Origin: Streptantibioticus ferralitis
GTDB taxonomy: Bacteria > Actinomycetota > Actinomycetes > Streptomycetales > Streptomycetaceae
DNA: 64,000 nt
Direction: 5' to 3'
Assembly: GCF_029223525.1 (NCBI RefSeq)
Contig: NZ_JARHTQ010000004.1
Span: forward strand, 310,001-374,000
The notes beneath the pieces are model-generated. The model was not told the origin of the DNA. It ran no database searches and saw only the letters and a list, made by a program, of their open reading frames with translations. The translations under genes were made by a program, and so were the position numbers. Below, piece after piece: positions 38,124 through 47,545 of this stretch (within the stretch, counting starts at the first letter, position 1; each line of letters starts with the position of its first letter).

Positions 38124-39731
38124 TTGTCTACCGCGTCCCCTTCCATCACCACCGCCGACCTGGGCTTCTCATGGCCGGACGGAACGGCCGTCTTCGACGG
38201 CTTCCAGATCGCCGTCGGCCCCGGCCGCACCGGTCTGGTGGGCCTCAACGGCTCCGGCAAGTCCACCCTGTTGCGGCTGATCGCGGGCGAACTCCAGCCC
38301 TCGCGGGGTGCGCTGCGGATCACCGGCGAGGTGGGCTACCTGCCGCAGAACCTCGCCCTCGACACCACCTCGCGGGTGGACGAGGCGCTGGGCATCCACC
38401 GGGTACGGGCCGCCCTGCACGCCATCGAGCGGGGCGACCCGAGCGAGCGGCACTTCACCGCGGTCGGCGACGACTGGGATGTCGAGGAGCGCGCCCGCGC
38501 CACCCTCGACCAACTGGGACTCGGTGGTATCAGTCTCGACCGGACCGTCGGCGAGGTGTCCGGCGGGGAATCGGTACTGCTGCGGCTCGCCGCGCTGCTG
38601 CTGCGCCGACCGGACGTACTGCTGCTCGACGAGCCGACCAACAACCTGGACCTGGCTGCCCGGCACCGGCTCTACGACGCCGTCACCGCCTGGCGCGGCG
38701 TGCTGGTCGTGGTCAGCCACGACCGGGAACTGCTGGAGCGCGTCGACCAGATCGCCGACCTGCGCGACGGAGAGGTCCGCTGGTACGGCGGCAAATTCTC
38801 CGCCTACGAGGCGGCACTCGCCGTGGAGCAGGAGGCCGCCGAACGCATGGTCCGGGTCGCCGAGTCCGATCTGCGCAGGCAGAAGCGCGAACTGGCCGAA
38901 ACCCAGGTGAAGTTGGCCCGCCGGGTCCGCTTCGGGCAGAAGATGTACGACACCAAGCGCGAGCCGCGCATCGTGATGAACGCGCGCAAGCGGGAGGCCC
39001 AGGTCTCCGCGGGCAAGTACCGCATCATGCAGACCGAGAAGGTGGCCGAGGCCAAGGCACGCCTGGACGACGCCGTCTGCGCGGTACGGGACGACGACGA
39101 GATCCGCGTCGACCTGCCGCATACCGCGGTACCGCCCGGCCGCACCGTACTGACCCTGCGCGAGGCGGAACTGGTGCACGGTGCGCGGGCCCATCTGGAG
39201 ATCCACGGCCCGGAGCGCGTCGCGCTGGTCGGGCGCAACGGGTCCGGAAAGTCCACCCTGTTGCGCACCATCGCCGGTCAACTCGCCCCGGCAGCAGGCG
39301 AGGTACGGGCCCAGGTGCCGGTGCGGCATCTGCCGCAGCGGCTCGATGTGCTGGATGACGCGCTCACCCTCGCGGAGAACGTCGCGCGGTACGCGCCGAA
39401 GGCGGGGAACAACGTGATCCGGGCCCGCCTGGCGCGGTTCCTGTTCCGCGGCGCCCGCGCCGACCAGCCCGTCGGCACCCTGTCCGGCGGCGAGCGGTTC
39501 CGGGCGACCTTCGCGGCGCTGATGCTCGCCGACCCCGCGCCGCAGCTGCTCCTGCTGGACGAGCCGACCAACAACCTGGACATCGCCAGCGTCCGGCAAC
39601 TGACCAGGGCGCTGGAGTCCTACGAGGGCGCGCTGATCGTCGCCAGCCACGATGTGCCGTTTCTGCGCGGTATCGGTGTCACCCGCTGGCTCCAGCTGGA
39701 CGGTGAGCTGACCGAAATCGATCCGTTGTGA
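38124..39731 (+). CDS. ABC-F family ATPase (ribosome-associated)
   Basis: This 535-residue protein has two ATP-binding cassettes and no membrane span. Cassette 1 has Walker A GLNGSGKST, signature VSGGES and Walker B LLLDEPTNNLDL. Cassette 2 has GRNGSGKST, LSGGERF and LLLDEPTNNLDI. A charged linker of about 80 residues (rich in KRE) between them is the P-site interaction region of ABC-F proteins. The TTG start follows GGAGG closely; the longer upstream frame has no similarity. ABC-F proteins act in translation, some giving resistance to macrolides, lincosamides or pleuromutilins. Which class applies is unclear. Confidence 0.9.
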   Translation: MSTASPSITTADLGFSWPDGTAVFDGFQIAVGPGRTGLVGLNGSGKSTLLRLIAGELQPSRGALRITGEVGYLPQNLALDTTSRVDEALGIHRVRAALHAIERGDPSERHFTAVGDDWDVEERARATLDQLGLGGISLDRTVGEVSGGESVLLRLAALLLRRPDVLLLDEPTNNLDLAARHRLYDAVTAWRGVLVVVSHDRELLERVDQIADLRDGEVRWYGGKFSAYEAALAVEQEAAERMVRVAESDLRRQKRELAETQVKLARRVRFGQKMYDTKREPRIVMNARKREAQVSAGKYRIMQTEKVAEAKARLDDAVCAVRDDDEIRVDLPHTAVPPGRTVLTLREAELVHGARAHLEIHGPERVALVGRNGSGKSTLLRTIAGQLAPAAGEVRAQVPVRHLPQRLDVLDDALTLAENVARYAPKAGNNVIRARLARFLFRGARADQPVGTLSGGERFRATFAALMLADPAPQLLLLDEPTNNLDIASVRQLTRALESYEGALIVASHDVPFLRGIGVTRWLQLDGELTEIDPL

Positions 39732-39800
39732 TCGGCACGGCGGGTTTGCCGCGGCCGAGCGCGTGCCAGACATGGGGGAGTCGAACGCAGGAGGCCGCGC

Positions 39801-40715
39801 ATGTCCGTAATCGAACTGTCCGCCGAGGTCCGGGCCGCCGTGCAGCGAGGGGCGCCGGTGGTCGCCCTGGAATCGACGATCATCGCCCACGGCCTGCCCC
39901 GGCCCCGCAACCTACGGGTCGCGGGTGAGCTGGAGGCGATCGTACGGGCGGGCGGAGCGGTCCCGGCGACCATCGCCGTCCTCGACGGCGTCCCCCATGT
40001 CGGGCTCGACGCCGCCCAGTTGGAGCGCGTCGCCAACGACGCCGCGATGCGCAAGCTGGGCCACCGCGACCTGGCACCCGCCATCGCGGCCCGGGCCAGC
40101 GGCGCGACCACCGTCTCCGCGACGGCGTTCCTCGCCGCCCGAGCGGGCCTGCGGGTGTTCGCCACCGGTGGGCTCGGCGGCGTGCACCGCGACTGGACCA
40201 CCACCCAGGACGAGTCAGCCGACCTCCGGCTGCTGGCCCGCACCCGGATCACCACGGTGTGCGCGGGCGTGAAGTCCATTCTCGACATTCCCGCCACACT
40301 GCAGCGCCTGGAGACCCTGGGAGTGGGCGTGATCGGCTACCGCACCGCCACCTTCCCCGGCTTCTACCTGCACAGTTCGGGCCAGCCCATTGACTGGACG
40401 GTCCGCGAACCGGCCGAAGTCGCGGCCGTGATGCGGGCCCAGGACGCACTCGACGGCCCGGAGTCCGCCCTGATCGTCGCCAATCCGGTGCCGGAGGACG
40501 AGCAACTCGACCCGCAACTGCACGACCGGGTGCTCGCCGAAGCGCTGCATGCCGCGGCCCGCGAAGGCATCACCGGCCAGGCCATCACCCCCTACCTGCT
40601 GGACCACCTGGTACGGCACACCGGAGGCGCCTCGCTGGAGGCCAACCTCGCCGCGGTGCGCGGCAATGTGCGGCTGGCCACCGCCATCGCCGCCGAATGG
40701 GCGCGTGCCGTATGA
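39801..40715 (+). CDS. psuG: Pseudouridine-5'-phosphate glycosidase
   Basis: This 304-residue enzyme cleaves the C-C bond of pseudouridine 5'-phosphate to uracil and ribose 5-phosphate. The conserved segments ALESTIIAHGLPRPRNL, TIAVLDGVPHVGLD, GHRDLAPAIA, ATGGLGGVHRD and the lysine in CAGVKSILDIPATLQ are the family's active-site regions. AGGAGG lies upstream of the ATG. The stop overlaps the start of the kinase gene as ATGA, the normal psuG/psuK coupling. Confidence 0.95.
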   Translation: MSVIELSAEVRAAVQRGAPVVALESTIIAHGLPRPRNLRVAGELEAIVRAGGAVPATIAVLDGVPHVGLDAAQLERVANDAAMRKLGHRDLAPAIAARASGATTVSATAFLAARAGLRVFATGGLGGVHRDWTTTQDESADLRLLARTRITTVCAGVKSILDIPATLQRLETLGVGVIGYRTATFPGFYLHSSGQPIDWTVREPAEVAAVMRAQDALDGPESALIVANPVPEDEQLDPQLHDRVLAEALHAAAREGITGQAITPYLLDHLVRHTGGASLEANLAAVRGNVRLATAIAAEWARAV

Positions 40716-41659
40716 CCGCCGGGCCGGGACTGCTGGTCATTGGCGAGGTCGTCACCGACATCGTGGCCCGGCACACCGGACCGCTCGCCCCGGACACCGA
40801 CACACCCGCCCGTATCGCGGTACGGCCGGGCGGCGCCGGGGCCAACGCGGCGGCCTGGGCGGCGCACTGCGGCGCGGACGTCGCACTGCTGGCCCGGGTG
40901 GGCGCCGACGACGCCGCATGGCACCGCACCGCACTGCTGGCCGACGGGGTACGGCCGCGACTGCGCACCGACCACCGCCTGCCTACCGCAGTGGTGATCG
41001 CCCTGGTGGACACGGCCGCCGAACGCACTCTGGTCACCGACAGCGGAGCCGCCGTCCACCTCGGCCCCGACGACTGGGACGACCAGCTGCTGGACGGCGT
41101 CGGCCACCTCCACCTCTCCGGCTACCTGCTCTTCACCGCAACCGGCCGACGGCTCGCCGCACTCGCCATGTCCCGAGCCCGGGAACGGGGAGCGACCGTG
41201 AGCGTCGATCCCGCATCCACCGGCTTCATGACACGGACCGGAGTGACCGTCCTACGCGACGCCACCCGCGGCGCCGATCTGCTGCTGCCCAACGCGGCCG
41301 AGGCTCAGCTGCTGACCGGCAACCCCGAACCCGCCGACGCGGCCCGGAAGTTGAGCGAGGACCACCGGACGGTCGTGGTGACGCTCGGCGCGCAAGGCGC
41401 GCTTGTCGCGCGACGAGGCGCGCCCGCCGTCCGCATACCCGCGGTCCCGAGTGACGCGGTCGACACCACCGGCGCCGGTGATGCCTTCACCGGTGGCTTC
41501 CTGGCGGCACTGCTGCGCGGTGCGGAACCGGCGGAGGCGGCCGCCGCCGGGTGCCGTACCGGCGCGCAGGCCGTCGCCACGGTGGGGGCGCGCCCGCCCG
41601 GTCGGCTACCGGGAGAACAGTCCGATGCCCTCGGGCACTGGACGCTCGGCCCCACCTGA
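40712..41659 (+). CDS. psuK: PfkB-family sugar kinase, likely pseudouridine kinase
   Basis: This 315-residue PfkB/ribokinase-fold kinase has the N-terminal di-Gly motif RPGGAGANAAAWAAH and the C-terminal DTTGAGDAFTGGFLAALLRG with the catalytic Asp in GAGD. Coupling by ATGA overlap to psuG strongly suggests phosphorylation of pseudouridine at the 5' position. The 3' end overlaps the convergent glycosidase gene by 54 bp. Confidence 0.88.
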   Translation: MTAGPGLLVIGEVVTDIVARHTGPLAPDTDTPARIAVRPGGAGANAAAWAAHCGADVALLARVGADDAAWHRTALLADGVRPRLRTDHRLPTAVVIALVDTAAERTLVTDSGAAVHLGPDDWDDQLLDGVGHLHLSGYLLFTATGRRLAALAMSRARERGATVSVDPASTGFMTRTGVTVLRDATRGADLLLPNAAEAQLLTGNPEPADAARKLSEDHRTVVVTLGAQGALVARRGAPAVRIPAVPSDAVDTTGAGDAFTGGFLAALLRGAEPAEAAAAGCRTGAQAVATVGARPPGRLPGEQSDALGHWTLGPT

Positions 41660-42838
41660 CGGATGGTTGCGCACGGTCACCCGGTGGCTGCCGGGCGACC
41701 GTGCGACCAGCGTCGAGGAGCCGCCGCCGTCGAGGTCCACCGCCGAGTCGGCACCGAGCTGCCGCATCAGGCTCGCCAACTCCGCGATGGTCAGCCCGGC
41801 CCCGCGCTCCGCGCTGCCGTCCAGGGCCAGCAGATACAGCCGATGCCCCTGCGGACCAAAACCGGCCGCGGTCCGGGTGGCCGCGGTCACCCCGTCCAGA
41901 CCGCCGAGCGGCGCACCCCCGCGCAGCACCGGAAAGCCGCCGACCGCGAATCGCAGCGAGCCGTCGCCCGACAGTCCCGAACTCATCCGCAACTGGGCCC
42001 CCGGACGCAGCCGCCGCAGCGCCCGCGCCCCACCTTCCCGCCCCACCAGTACGAAGCCATCACGCGATACCGCCCCGGCACCCGGTCGGTTGGACACCGC
42101 GGTCACCCGGTCCCGGCGTACCGTCACCTCGTAGGTGTCGCGACTGCACGGAGCGGACCGCAACTGGTCGCTGCCGCACACCGCTCGTTCGCGGGACGTC
42201 CTGCCCCACAGCGAGGTGTAGGCGCCGACTCCGCCCACCGGCACCGCGTACTGGTTCAACCCTCGCAGCGGAATCGTTCCGCCGGAGGTGGACACCGAAC
42301 CGGTGAGTGTCAGCCGGTCCAGCCTCGCCACCCGGTCGTAGCCCACGCCGATCACATCCCGCGTCGAGGTCCCCGGCGGCGGGGCGGGGCCGAAGCGCTG
42401 GCCGTACGGCACCGCAGCCTTGAACGGCACACCGTCCGCGATCGCCGGGCCGACCGCCGCACCGGTGGAGACCACACCGGGGTGCTGCGCCTCGTCGATG
42501 TCGAAGAAGTCCCCGTTGACCCCGGCGACCGCGCCCTGCGCGTCGGCCATCCGGGAGACCGGCTCCCGGGCCGCCACCACACCCGGCGTCAGCAGGTCGA
42601 CCGAGACATGACGATTGGTCAGGTCAGCGACCAGCAGATGCCCGTACACCGTGCCGTGCGAGGCATGCACCGAAAACTCCTCGTACCGCACCCCGGGGGC
42701 GATCACCCCCTGTGCACCGGCCCGCAGACTGACCGCCGGAGAGGCCTGAGCCGTGCCCACCCCCGCCTCCGCCACCAACGCGCCGCACGCGGCGAGCACC
42801 GCCAAAGCCAGTCGGAGTCTTCGTGGTCGGTGTCTCAT
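41606..42838 (-). CDS. Secreted phosphodiester glycosidase family (NAGPA-like) protein
   Basis: This 410-residue secreted protein has a signal peptide at residues 1-33 (LALAVLAACGALVAEAGVGT). The NAGPA-type domain follows, with VAGVNGDFFDI, the RLYLLALDG segment and the C-terminal ADSAVDLDGGGSSTLVA motif that is diagnostic. The family removes GlcNAc phosphodiester caps or cleaves related exopolysaccharide or teichoic-type diesters. The actual substrate is unknown. Its 3' end overlaps the end of psuK on the other strand. Confidence 0.9.
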   Translation of the reverse strand: MRHRPRRLRLALAVLAACGALVAEAGVGTAQASPAVSLRAGAQGVIAPGVRYEEFSVHASHGTVYGHLLVADLTNRHVSVDLLTPGVVAAREPVSRMADAQGAVAGVNGDFFDIDEAQHPGVVSTGAAVGPAIADGVPFKAAVPYGQRFGPAPPPGTSTRDVIGVGYDRVARLDRLTLTGSVSTSGGTIPLRGLNQYAVPVGGVGAYTSLWGRTSRERAVCGSDQLRSAPCSRDTYEVTVRRDRVTAVSNRPGAGAVSRDGFVLVGREGGARALRRLRPGAQLRMSSGLSGDGSLRFAVGGFPVLRGGAPLGGLDGVTAATRTAAGFGPQGHRLYLLALDGSAERGAGLTIAELASLMRQLGADSAVDLDGGGSSTLVARSPGSHRVTVRNHPSGGAERPVPEGIGLFSR

Positions 42839-43140
42839 GATGCCCCCTGAGGTCGTCTTCGCTGCCGCTTCCGGGGTCGATTCTGACGCTGATTGAATGA
42901 TTGGCTGACTCATGGCATGTCACCACGCTCTCGGACAACGCCCGGGGTACAGACACTGTCTGTTCGAGGAATTCCCCACCGACGACCTACGGTTGGCGGC
43001 TGTTGGGAGGTCAGAGTTCGAACACCGCACGACATGGACGCGACACGGCAGTGGCGATCACGCCGTCTGCGACATCTCGGCGGTACGGCCGCCGGTTGGG
43101 CGGTGGGGGAGGGGTCCTGCGCAGCCGCTCGGGGGCACCT
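42839..43140. other. Intergenic region
   Basis: About 300 bp hold the promoter of the glycosidase gene. No gene or clear repeat was recognised. GC content dips near 42890-42960. Confidence 0.5.
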
Positions 43141-44181
43141 CTAGTGGTTCCGCCGGGTCACCAACTCGGCCAGGGCGAGCAGGTCTCCGGCGGCCACACC
43201 ATCGGGGACGACTCCCGACAGATGGTCGATCGCTCCCGCCATCCGGTCGCACGCCTGCATCTGGGCCCAGTCGCGGCCGCCCGCCCGCTCGATGGCCTCC
43301 GCGGCACGCTGCAGCTCATCCGCTGACAGTGGGTCATCGCAACCGTAGACACGAGCCAGCTCGGCACCCGCCGACGTCCCCGAACGCAGCGCCGCCACCA
43401 CGGGCAGCGATTTCTTACGGGCCGCCAAGTCCGCCCCGACCGGTTTGCCGGTGACGGCCGAATCCCCCCAGATGCCGATCAGATCGTCGATCAGCTGGAA
43501 CGCCAATCCCGCCTGGCGGCCGAAGGCGTCCAGCGCATCGGCCGTCGCGTCATCGGCCCCGGCGTACAACGCGCCCAGCGCACAGGCGCAACCCAGCAGT
43601 GCCCCGGTCTTGGCCTCGGCCATGGCCAGGCATTCCTCCAGCGAGACATCCGTACGCTGTTCGAACTCCCAGTCGGCATGCTGGCCGTCGCACAGCTCGA
43701 TGACGCACTCGGACAGCCGGGTCGCGGCCCGACCGGCCGCCGGATGCGGATCCTCGGTCAGCAGTCGTAGGGCCAGGGCCTGAAGGGCGTCACCGGCAAG
43801 GATGGCATCCTCGGTGCCGAACACCACCCAGGCCGACGGCCGGTGGCGGCGGGTGGGGTCGCGGTCGATCACATCGTCGTGCAGCAAGGTGAAGTTGTGC
43901 ACCAGCTCCACCGCCGCGGCCGCCGTCGCCACCCGCCCGGCCGTGCCGCCGAGGGCATGTGCCGCGGCCAGTACGAGCGCGGGACGAATCGCCTTTCCCG
44001 CATCGCCGTACGCCGGGGATCCATCGGCGTTCAGCCAGCCGAAGTGGTATCCGGCGATGCGCCGCATCGAGTCGGGCAGCGAGTCAACCGCCGCACGTAA
44101 GGCGGGGTCCACCGTGAGCCGGGTACGGGCCAGAACCGCCGCGGCCTCATGGCCTTCGCGGTCGAGCGTAGACGTTCCCAT
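43141..44181 (-). CDS. Polyprenyl diphosphate synthase, likely encapsulin cargo
   Basis: This is a 346-residue trans-isoprenyl diphosphate synthase. The first aspartate-rich motif is DDVID at 102-106 (VHNFTLLHDDVIDRD), followed by the TRRHRPS Arg motif. The second is DDLIG at 222-226 (QLIDDLIGIWGD), with KKSLP further on. Residues before the first motif are not bulky, so chain length cannot be set by eye. It lies 129 bp after the encapsulin shell gene on the same strand. Family 2B encapsulins are known to pair with prenyl transferases, so this enzyme is the natural cargo candidate. The start is ATG 44181; GTG three codons upstream is possible. Confidence 0.9.
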   Translation of the reverse strand: MGTSTLDREGHEAAAVLARTRLTVDPALRAAVDSLPDSMRRIAGYHFGWLNADGSPAYGDAGKAIRPALVLAAAHALGGTAGRVATAAAAVELVHNFTLLHDDVIDRDPTRRHRPSAWVVFGTEDAILAGDALQALALRLLTEDPHPAAGRAATRLSECVIELCDGQHADWEFEQRTDVSLEECLAMAEAKTGALLGCACALGALYAGADDATADALDAFGRQAGLAFQLIDDLIGIWGDSAVTGKPVGADLAARKKSLPVVAALRSGTSAGAELARVYGCDDPLSADELQRAAEAIERAGGRDWAQMQACDRMAGAIDHLSGVVPDGVAAGDLLALAELVTRRNH

Positions 44182-44198
44182 GGTTGCCACACCTCGAT

Positions 44199-44245
44199 TT
44201 CGTCAGTGAGCGGACTTCGTCAGTGAGCGATTTCGTCAGTGAGCG
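44199..44245. repeat. Triple 14-bp direct repeat upstream of the prenyl synthase
   Basis: TTCGTCAGTGAGCG occurs three times without mismatch, starting at 44199, 44216 and 44232 (periods 17 and 16). It lies between the encapsulin stop and the prenyl synthase start. On the coding strand it reads CGCTCACTGACGAA. The purpose is unknown; operator array, mRNA element or slippage product are options. Confidence 0.9.
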
Positions 44246-44310
44246 CTGGGACGGAACGGGTTGGACCGGCTGGGCGCGGGCGGTACGCCCAGCGGTCCAC
44301 CCGATTGCTC

Positions 44311-45753
44311 TCAACTGTGGGCGCGAGCCACCTCAACGTTCTCCAGGATGCCGATCGCGTCCGGCACCAGGACCGCGGCCGAGTAGTAGGCACTCACCAG
44401 GTACGAGATGATGGCCTTCTCGTTGATGCCCATGAAGCGCACGGACAGCCCTGGCTCGAATTCGTCCGGCAGCCCGGTCTGGTGCAGTCCGATGACGCCT
44501 TGGTTGTCTTCGCCGAGCCGCAGCACAATGATCGAGCTGGTGTGACCGCCGTTGATCGGAATCTTGTTGCACGGCAGGAACGGCAGACCGCGCCAGGACG
44601 GCACGGCATTACCGTGGAAATCGATGCTGTGCGGATAGAGGCCACGCCGGTTGCATTCCCGGCCGAATGCGGCGATGGTTTGCGGATGCGCCAGCAGGAA
44701 CTGGGAGTTGCGGCGTCGGCTGATCAGCTCATCGAGGTCGTCCGGGGTCGGAGGGCCGGAGTGGGCGTGAATCCGCTGGCTGTAGTCGGTGTTGTACAGC
44801 AGCCCGAAGTCACGGTTGTTGATGAGTTCGTGCTCCTGGCGTTCACGGAGCGCTTCGATCGTGAGCCGCAACTGGTGCTCGACCTGGTTCATCGGCTGGT
44901 TGTACAGATCGGCGACCCGGCTGTGCACGCGCAGCACGGTCTGCGCGACGCTCAACTCGTACTCCCGTGGGGAGATTTCGTAGTCGACGAAGGTGCCGGG
45001 CAGGTCGGGCTCGCCCTCATGGCCGGAGGCCAGATGAATAGCGGCCTCACCGTGCTTGTTCTGCGCCAGCTGGGTGCCGCTGAGGAACCGCTGGATCTGC
45101 TCCCGCAGCGAGTCCGACTGGTCGACGACCGCCTGGAAGGCTTCCCGCGGCAGCCCGAGCAGCGTCACCGCGGTGGCGGCCTTGGCGGTGAAGTCCCAGG
45201 TGCTGTCCGACTGCGCCAGCACCTGGTTGCCGAAGTGGTCGCCGTCCGCAAGCACACCGAGCACGGCCTGCTCGCCGTACTTGCCAGTGCCGATCTGGTT
45301 CACCTTGCCGTGCACGACCAGATAGGCATGGTCAGCGGCGGCGCCCGCCTCCGAGATGACCTGCCCCGGGGTGAACTCGCGCTGCACGAACCGATCCGCC
45401 AGCGCGTTCAGCACATCGATGTCGTCGTAACCGCGCAGCACCGGCAACTCGCCGAGTTCTTCGGGGATTACCCGGACCTCCGACCCGGTTTGGATGAACG
45501 TCACCCGTCCATCACCGACCGTATAGGTGAGCCTTCTGTTCACCCGGTATGTGCCGCCGGACACTTGAACCCACGGAAGGATGCGCAGCAGCCAACGTGA
45601 GGTAATGCCCTGCATTTGTGGCGCGGACTTGGTCGTGGTCGCCAAGTTCCGGGCTGCCGCGGTTCCGAGGCTCAACCGAGCCTGTCCATTCGGCGCAGGA
45701 GCCCCGCTGGATTCCCCACCTGATTCCACGCCAAGGCCAGCATCGACCGACAT
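44311..45753 (-). CDS. Family 2B encapsulin shell protein with cNMP-binding-like domain
   Basis: This is a 480-residue HK97-fold shell protein of the EshA-like, family 2B type. A flexible Ser/Gly/Ala N-terminus and N-arm (residues 1-50) are followed by [21 protein letters not shown] cyclic-nucleotide-binding-like domain is inserted at about 100-215 ([21 protein letters not shown]). The shell E-loop and P/A-domain run on to the C-terminus ([20 protein letters not shown], then [20 protein letters not shown]). GGGAGG precedes ATG 45753. In the insert the phosphate-binding cassette reads FGNQVL and FTAKAAT, without the usual FGE and Arg, so canonical cAMP binding is doubtful. Confidence 0.93.
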   Translation of the reverse strand: MSVDAGLGVESGGESSGAPAPNGQARLSLGTAAARNLATTTKSAPQMQGITSRWLLRILPWVQVSGGTYRVNRRLTYTVGDGRVTFIQTGSEVRVIPEELGELPVLRGYDDIDVLNALADRFVQREFTPGQVISEAGAAADHAYLVVHGKVNQIGTGKYGEQAVLGVLADGDHFGNQVLAQSDSTWDFTAKAATAVTLLGLPREAFQAVVDQSDSLREQIQRFLSGTQLAQNKHGEAAIHLASGHEGEPDLPGTFVDYEISPREYELSVAQTVLRVHSRVADLYNQPMNQVEHQLRLTIEALRERQEHELINNRDFGLLYNTDYSQRIHAHSGPPTPDDLDELISRRRNSQFLLAHPQTIAAFGRECNRRGLYPHSIDFHGNAVPSWRGLPFLPCNKIPINGGHTSSIIVLRLGEDNQGVIGLHQTGLPDEFEPGLSVRFMGINEKAIISYLVSAYYSAAVLVPDAIGILENVEVARAHS

Positions 45754-45967
45754 CGAAAGTCCCTCCCCTGACTCATGTGGTCTGCAAAACAATGGTGACG
45801 GCCGCCGGAGAGGATTGTCATCACACGTTCAGGTGAAACGACGGTACAGTTGCACGATTCATCATGTGCCCCTCGCAGCGCCCTGGTCAGGGCAGACACG
45901 CATCACGACCGGCCGGACGGATACGGATGTGAAGTGCAGCGACACCAGTGGTAGGAAGAACAGCGGT
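45754..45967. promoter_or_regulatory. Divergent promoter region, encapsulin/asparaginase
   Basis: This 214-bp region separates the divergent encapsulin and asparaginase genes. AT-rich patches (CTGCAAAACAATGG near 45781 and ACGATTCATCATG near 45857) are likely promoter cores. No strong palindrome was found. Confidence 0.4.
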
Positions 45968-47035
45968 ATGCGCGCGATGGACGAGACCGGAGCCGAGGCG
46001 ATCGATGTGAATGCGGAATCGACGGAACCGCGCGACCGGAGCGTCGCGGTCTTCTCTCTCGGCGGCACCATCGCCATGACCACGGATCCCGCGACCGGCG
46101 CCGCGCTACCCGCCCTGTCCGCCCGCCAACTACTGGAATCCGTCCCCGGTTTGGCCGCTCTCAGTGTGTCATTGCGCGTCCACGACGTCCGCAACCTGCC
46201 CGGAGCCTCGCTGTCGCTGGCCGACCTGGACGCCCTGCACAGTGCCATCGCGGCGGAGACGGCGGGCGGCACGGACGGCATCGTCGTCGTCCAGGGCACC
46301 GACACCATCGAGGAGACCGCCTTCTACCTGGATCTGCTCCACCGCGGCGACATCCCCGTCGTCGTCACCGGCGCGATGCGCAACCCCACGCAGCCCGGCC
46401 CCGACGGCCCGGCCAACCTGCACGCCGCCATCCTCGCCGCGTCCTCCCCACTGCTGCGGGGTGCCGGATGCGTGGTCGTGCTCGGCGACGAGATCCACGC
46501 GGCACGCACGGTCACCAAGAGCCACACCACCAGTCCCGCCGCGTTCACCTCGCCGGGATCCGGCCCGCTCGGCCTGGTGGCCGAAGGCCAGGTGTGGCTG
46601 CACCACGGCCTCCCGTACCGCACCGCGCTGCGGCCCGCCGACGAGGAGGTACGCGACGGTGTGCGGGTCCTGCTGCACACCGTCACCCTCGCAGACGACG
46701 GCCTCCTGCTGGACCTGCTGCTGGACGGCACCGAAGACCGCTGCCACGGGCTGGTCGTCGCCGGGTTCGGTGTGGGCCACGTACCGCAAGGCCTGGTGCC
46801 GTCGCTGGAGCGACTGGCGGCACGCATCCCCGTCGTCCTCACCTCCCGCACCGGCGCGGGCCCGGTCCTGGCCGGTACCTACGGCTTCCCGGGCTCCGAG
46901 CGCGACCTGCTGTCCCGGGGCCTGATCCGCGGCGGCGACCTCTCCCCGTACAAGGCCCGGCTGCTGCTGCACCGGCTGTTGGCGACCGGTCGCCAACTCC
47001 CGGACATCGCCGCCGCGTTCGGCCGTCGGGGCTGA
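45968..47035 (+). CDS. L-asparaginase family protein
   Basis: This 355-residue type I/II asparaginase-fold protein has the first catalytic Thr motif SLGGTIAMT and the second [17 protein letters not shown], including the Thr-Asp pair. [17 protein letters not shown] follows, and [12 protein letters not shown] is typical of family members. There is no signal peptide, so it should be cytoplasmic. The start ATG gives [11 protein letters not shown] 45977 is also possible. It hydrolyses asparagine to aspartate and ammonia. Confidence 0.92.
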   Translation: MRAMDETGAEAIDVNAESTEPRDRSVAVFSLGGTIAMTTDPATGAALPALSARQLLESVPGLAALSVSLRVHDVRNLPGASLSLADLDALHSAIAAETAGGTDGIVVVQGTDTIEETAFYLDLLHRGDIPVVVTGAMRNPTQPGPDGPANLHAAILAASSPLLRGAGCVVVLGDEIHAARTVTKSHTTSPAAFTSPGSGPLGLVAEGQVWLHHGLPYRTALRPADEEVRDGVRVLLHTVTLADDGLLLDLLLDGTEDRCHGLVVAGFGVGHVPQGLVPSLERLAARIPVVLTSRTGAGPVLAGTYGFPGSERDLLSRGLIRGGDLSPYKARLLLHRLLATGRQLPDIAAAFGRRG

Positions 47036-47049
47036 AGCGCCCTTAGCGG

Positions 47050-47313
47050 TCAGTGCCACGCGGGGCGGTCGTCGATGACGATGACCGTGCGCTCGGCCTG
47101 GCCGTCCGCCCACTCCTGGGGCCGGGGCCGCACCGTGTCCACCACCTCCGCGATGCGTTGGTAGAGCTTGCCGGCCAGCGCCCAGTTGCCGAGATCGCCC
47201 TCACGTTCCCGCAGCATCACCGAATGGAGCGCGGCGAGGATCGCGATCAGGGTACGGCCGGACACCGCCACCCGTGCCTCGCCGTCCTGGGCCGCCGTCA
47301 CCTCGCCGGGCAC
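47050..47313 (-). CDS. Small conserved hypothetical protein
   Basis: This 87-residue soluble protein starts with GTG (MPGEVTAAQDGEARVAV). The helical middle LIAILAALHSVMLREREGDL and ending VIVIDDRPAWH suggest a compact domain. Similar small actinobacterial proteins exist by my recollection, but no function is known. It is convergent with the asparaginase gene. The 230 bp upstream hold no other gene. Confidence 0.5.
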   Translation of the reverse strand: MPGEVTAAQDGEARVAVSGRTLIAILAALHSVMLREREGDLGNWALAGKLYQRIAEVVDTVRPRPQEWADGQAERTVIVIDDRPAWH

Positions 47314-47545
47314 CCGGAAGTGCGGGTCGCCCGCCGCCTGCCAGGACTTGGCGGGCGGAGCGTTCAGGGCGTCGATCGGAGCGCTGGCCTGGACCGGGTG
47401 CGGTCCTGCCGGGGTGAGCGGCCGTCGAGTGCCACGGGTCCGGGTGACGTCGGGTCAGCGGTCCGGTCAGCCGCGTCTCCAGGGTGATTCGCCACGCCAC
47501 TTCTGACCAATTACCACATTTCTCCGCTTTTTCGGGATAGTAACC

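Noticed and set aside
38169-39890. Minus-strand open frame opposite the ABC-F gene
   Set aside because: It is an antisense shadow of the two ATP-binding cassettes.
44199-44245. CRISPR-like array
   Set aside because: The units are only 14 bp with 2-3 bp gaps, there are no spacers of CRISPR length and there are no cas genes.
43141-45753. 2-methylisoborneol synthesis cluster
   Set aside because: No terpene cyclase or GPP methyltransferase is present. The partner is a prenyl diphosphate synthase.
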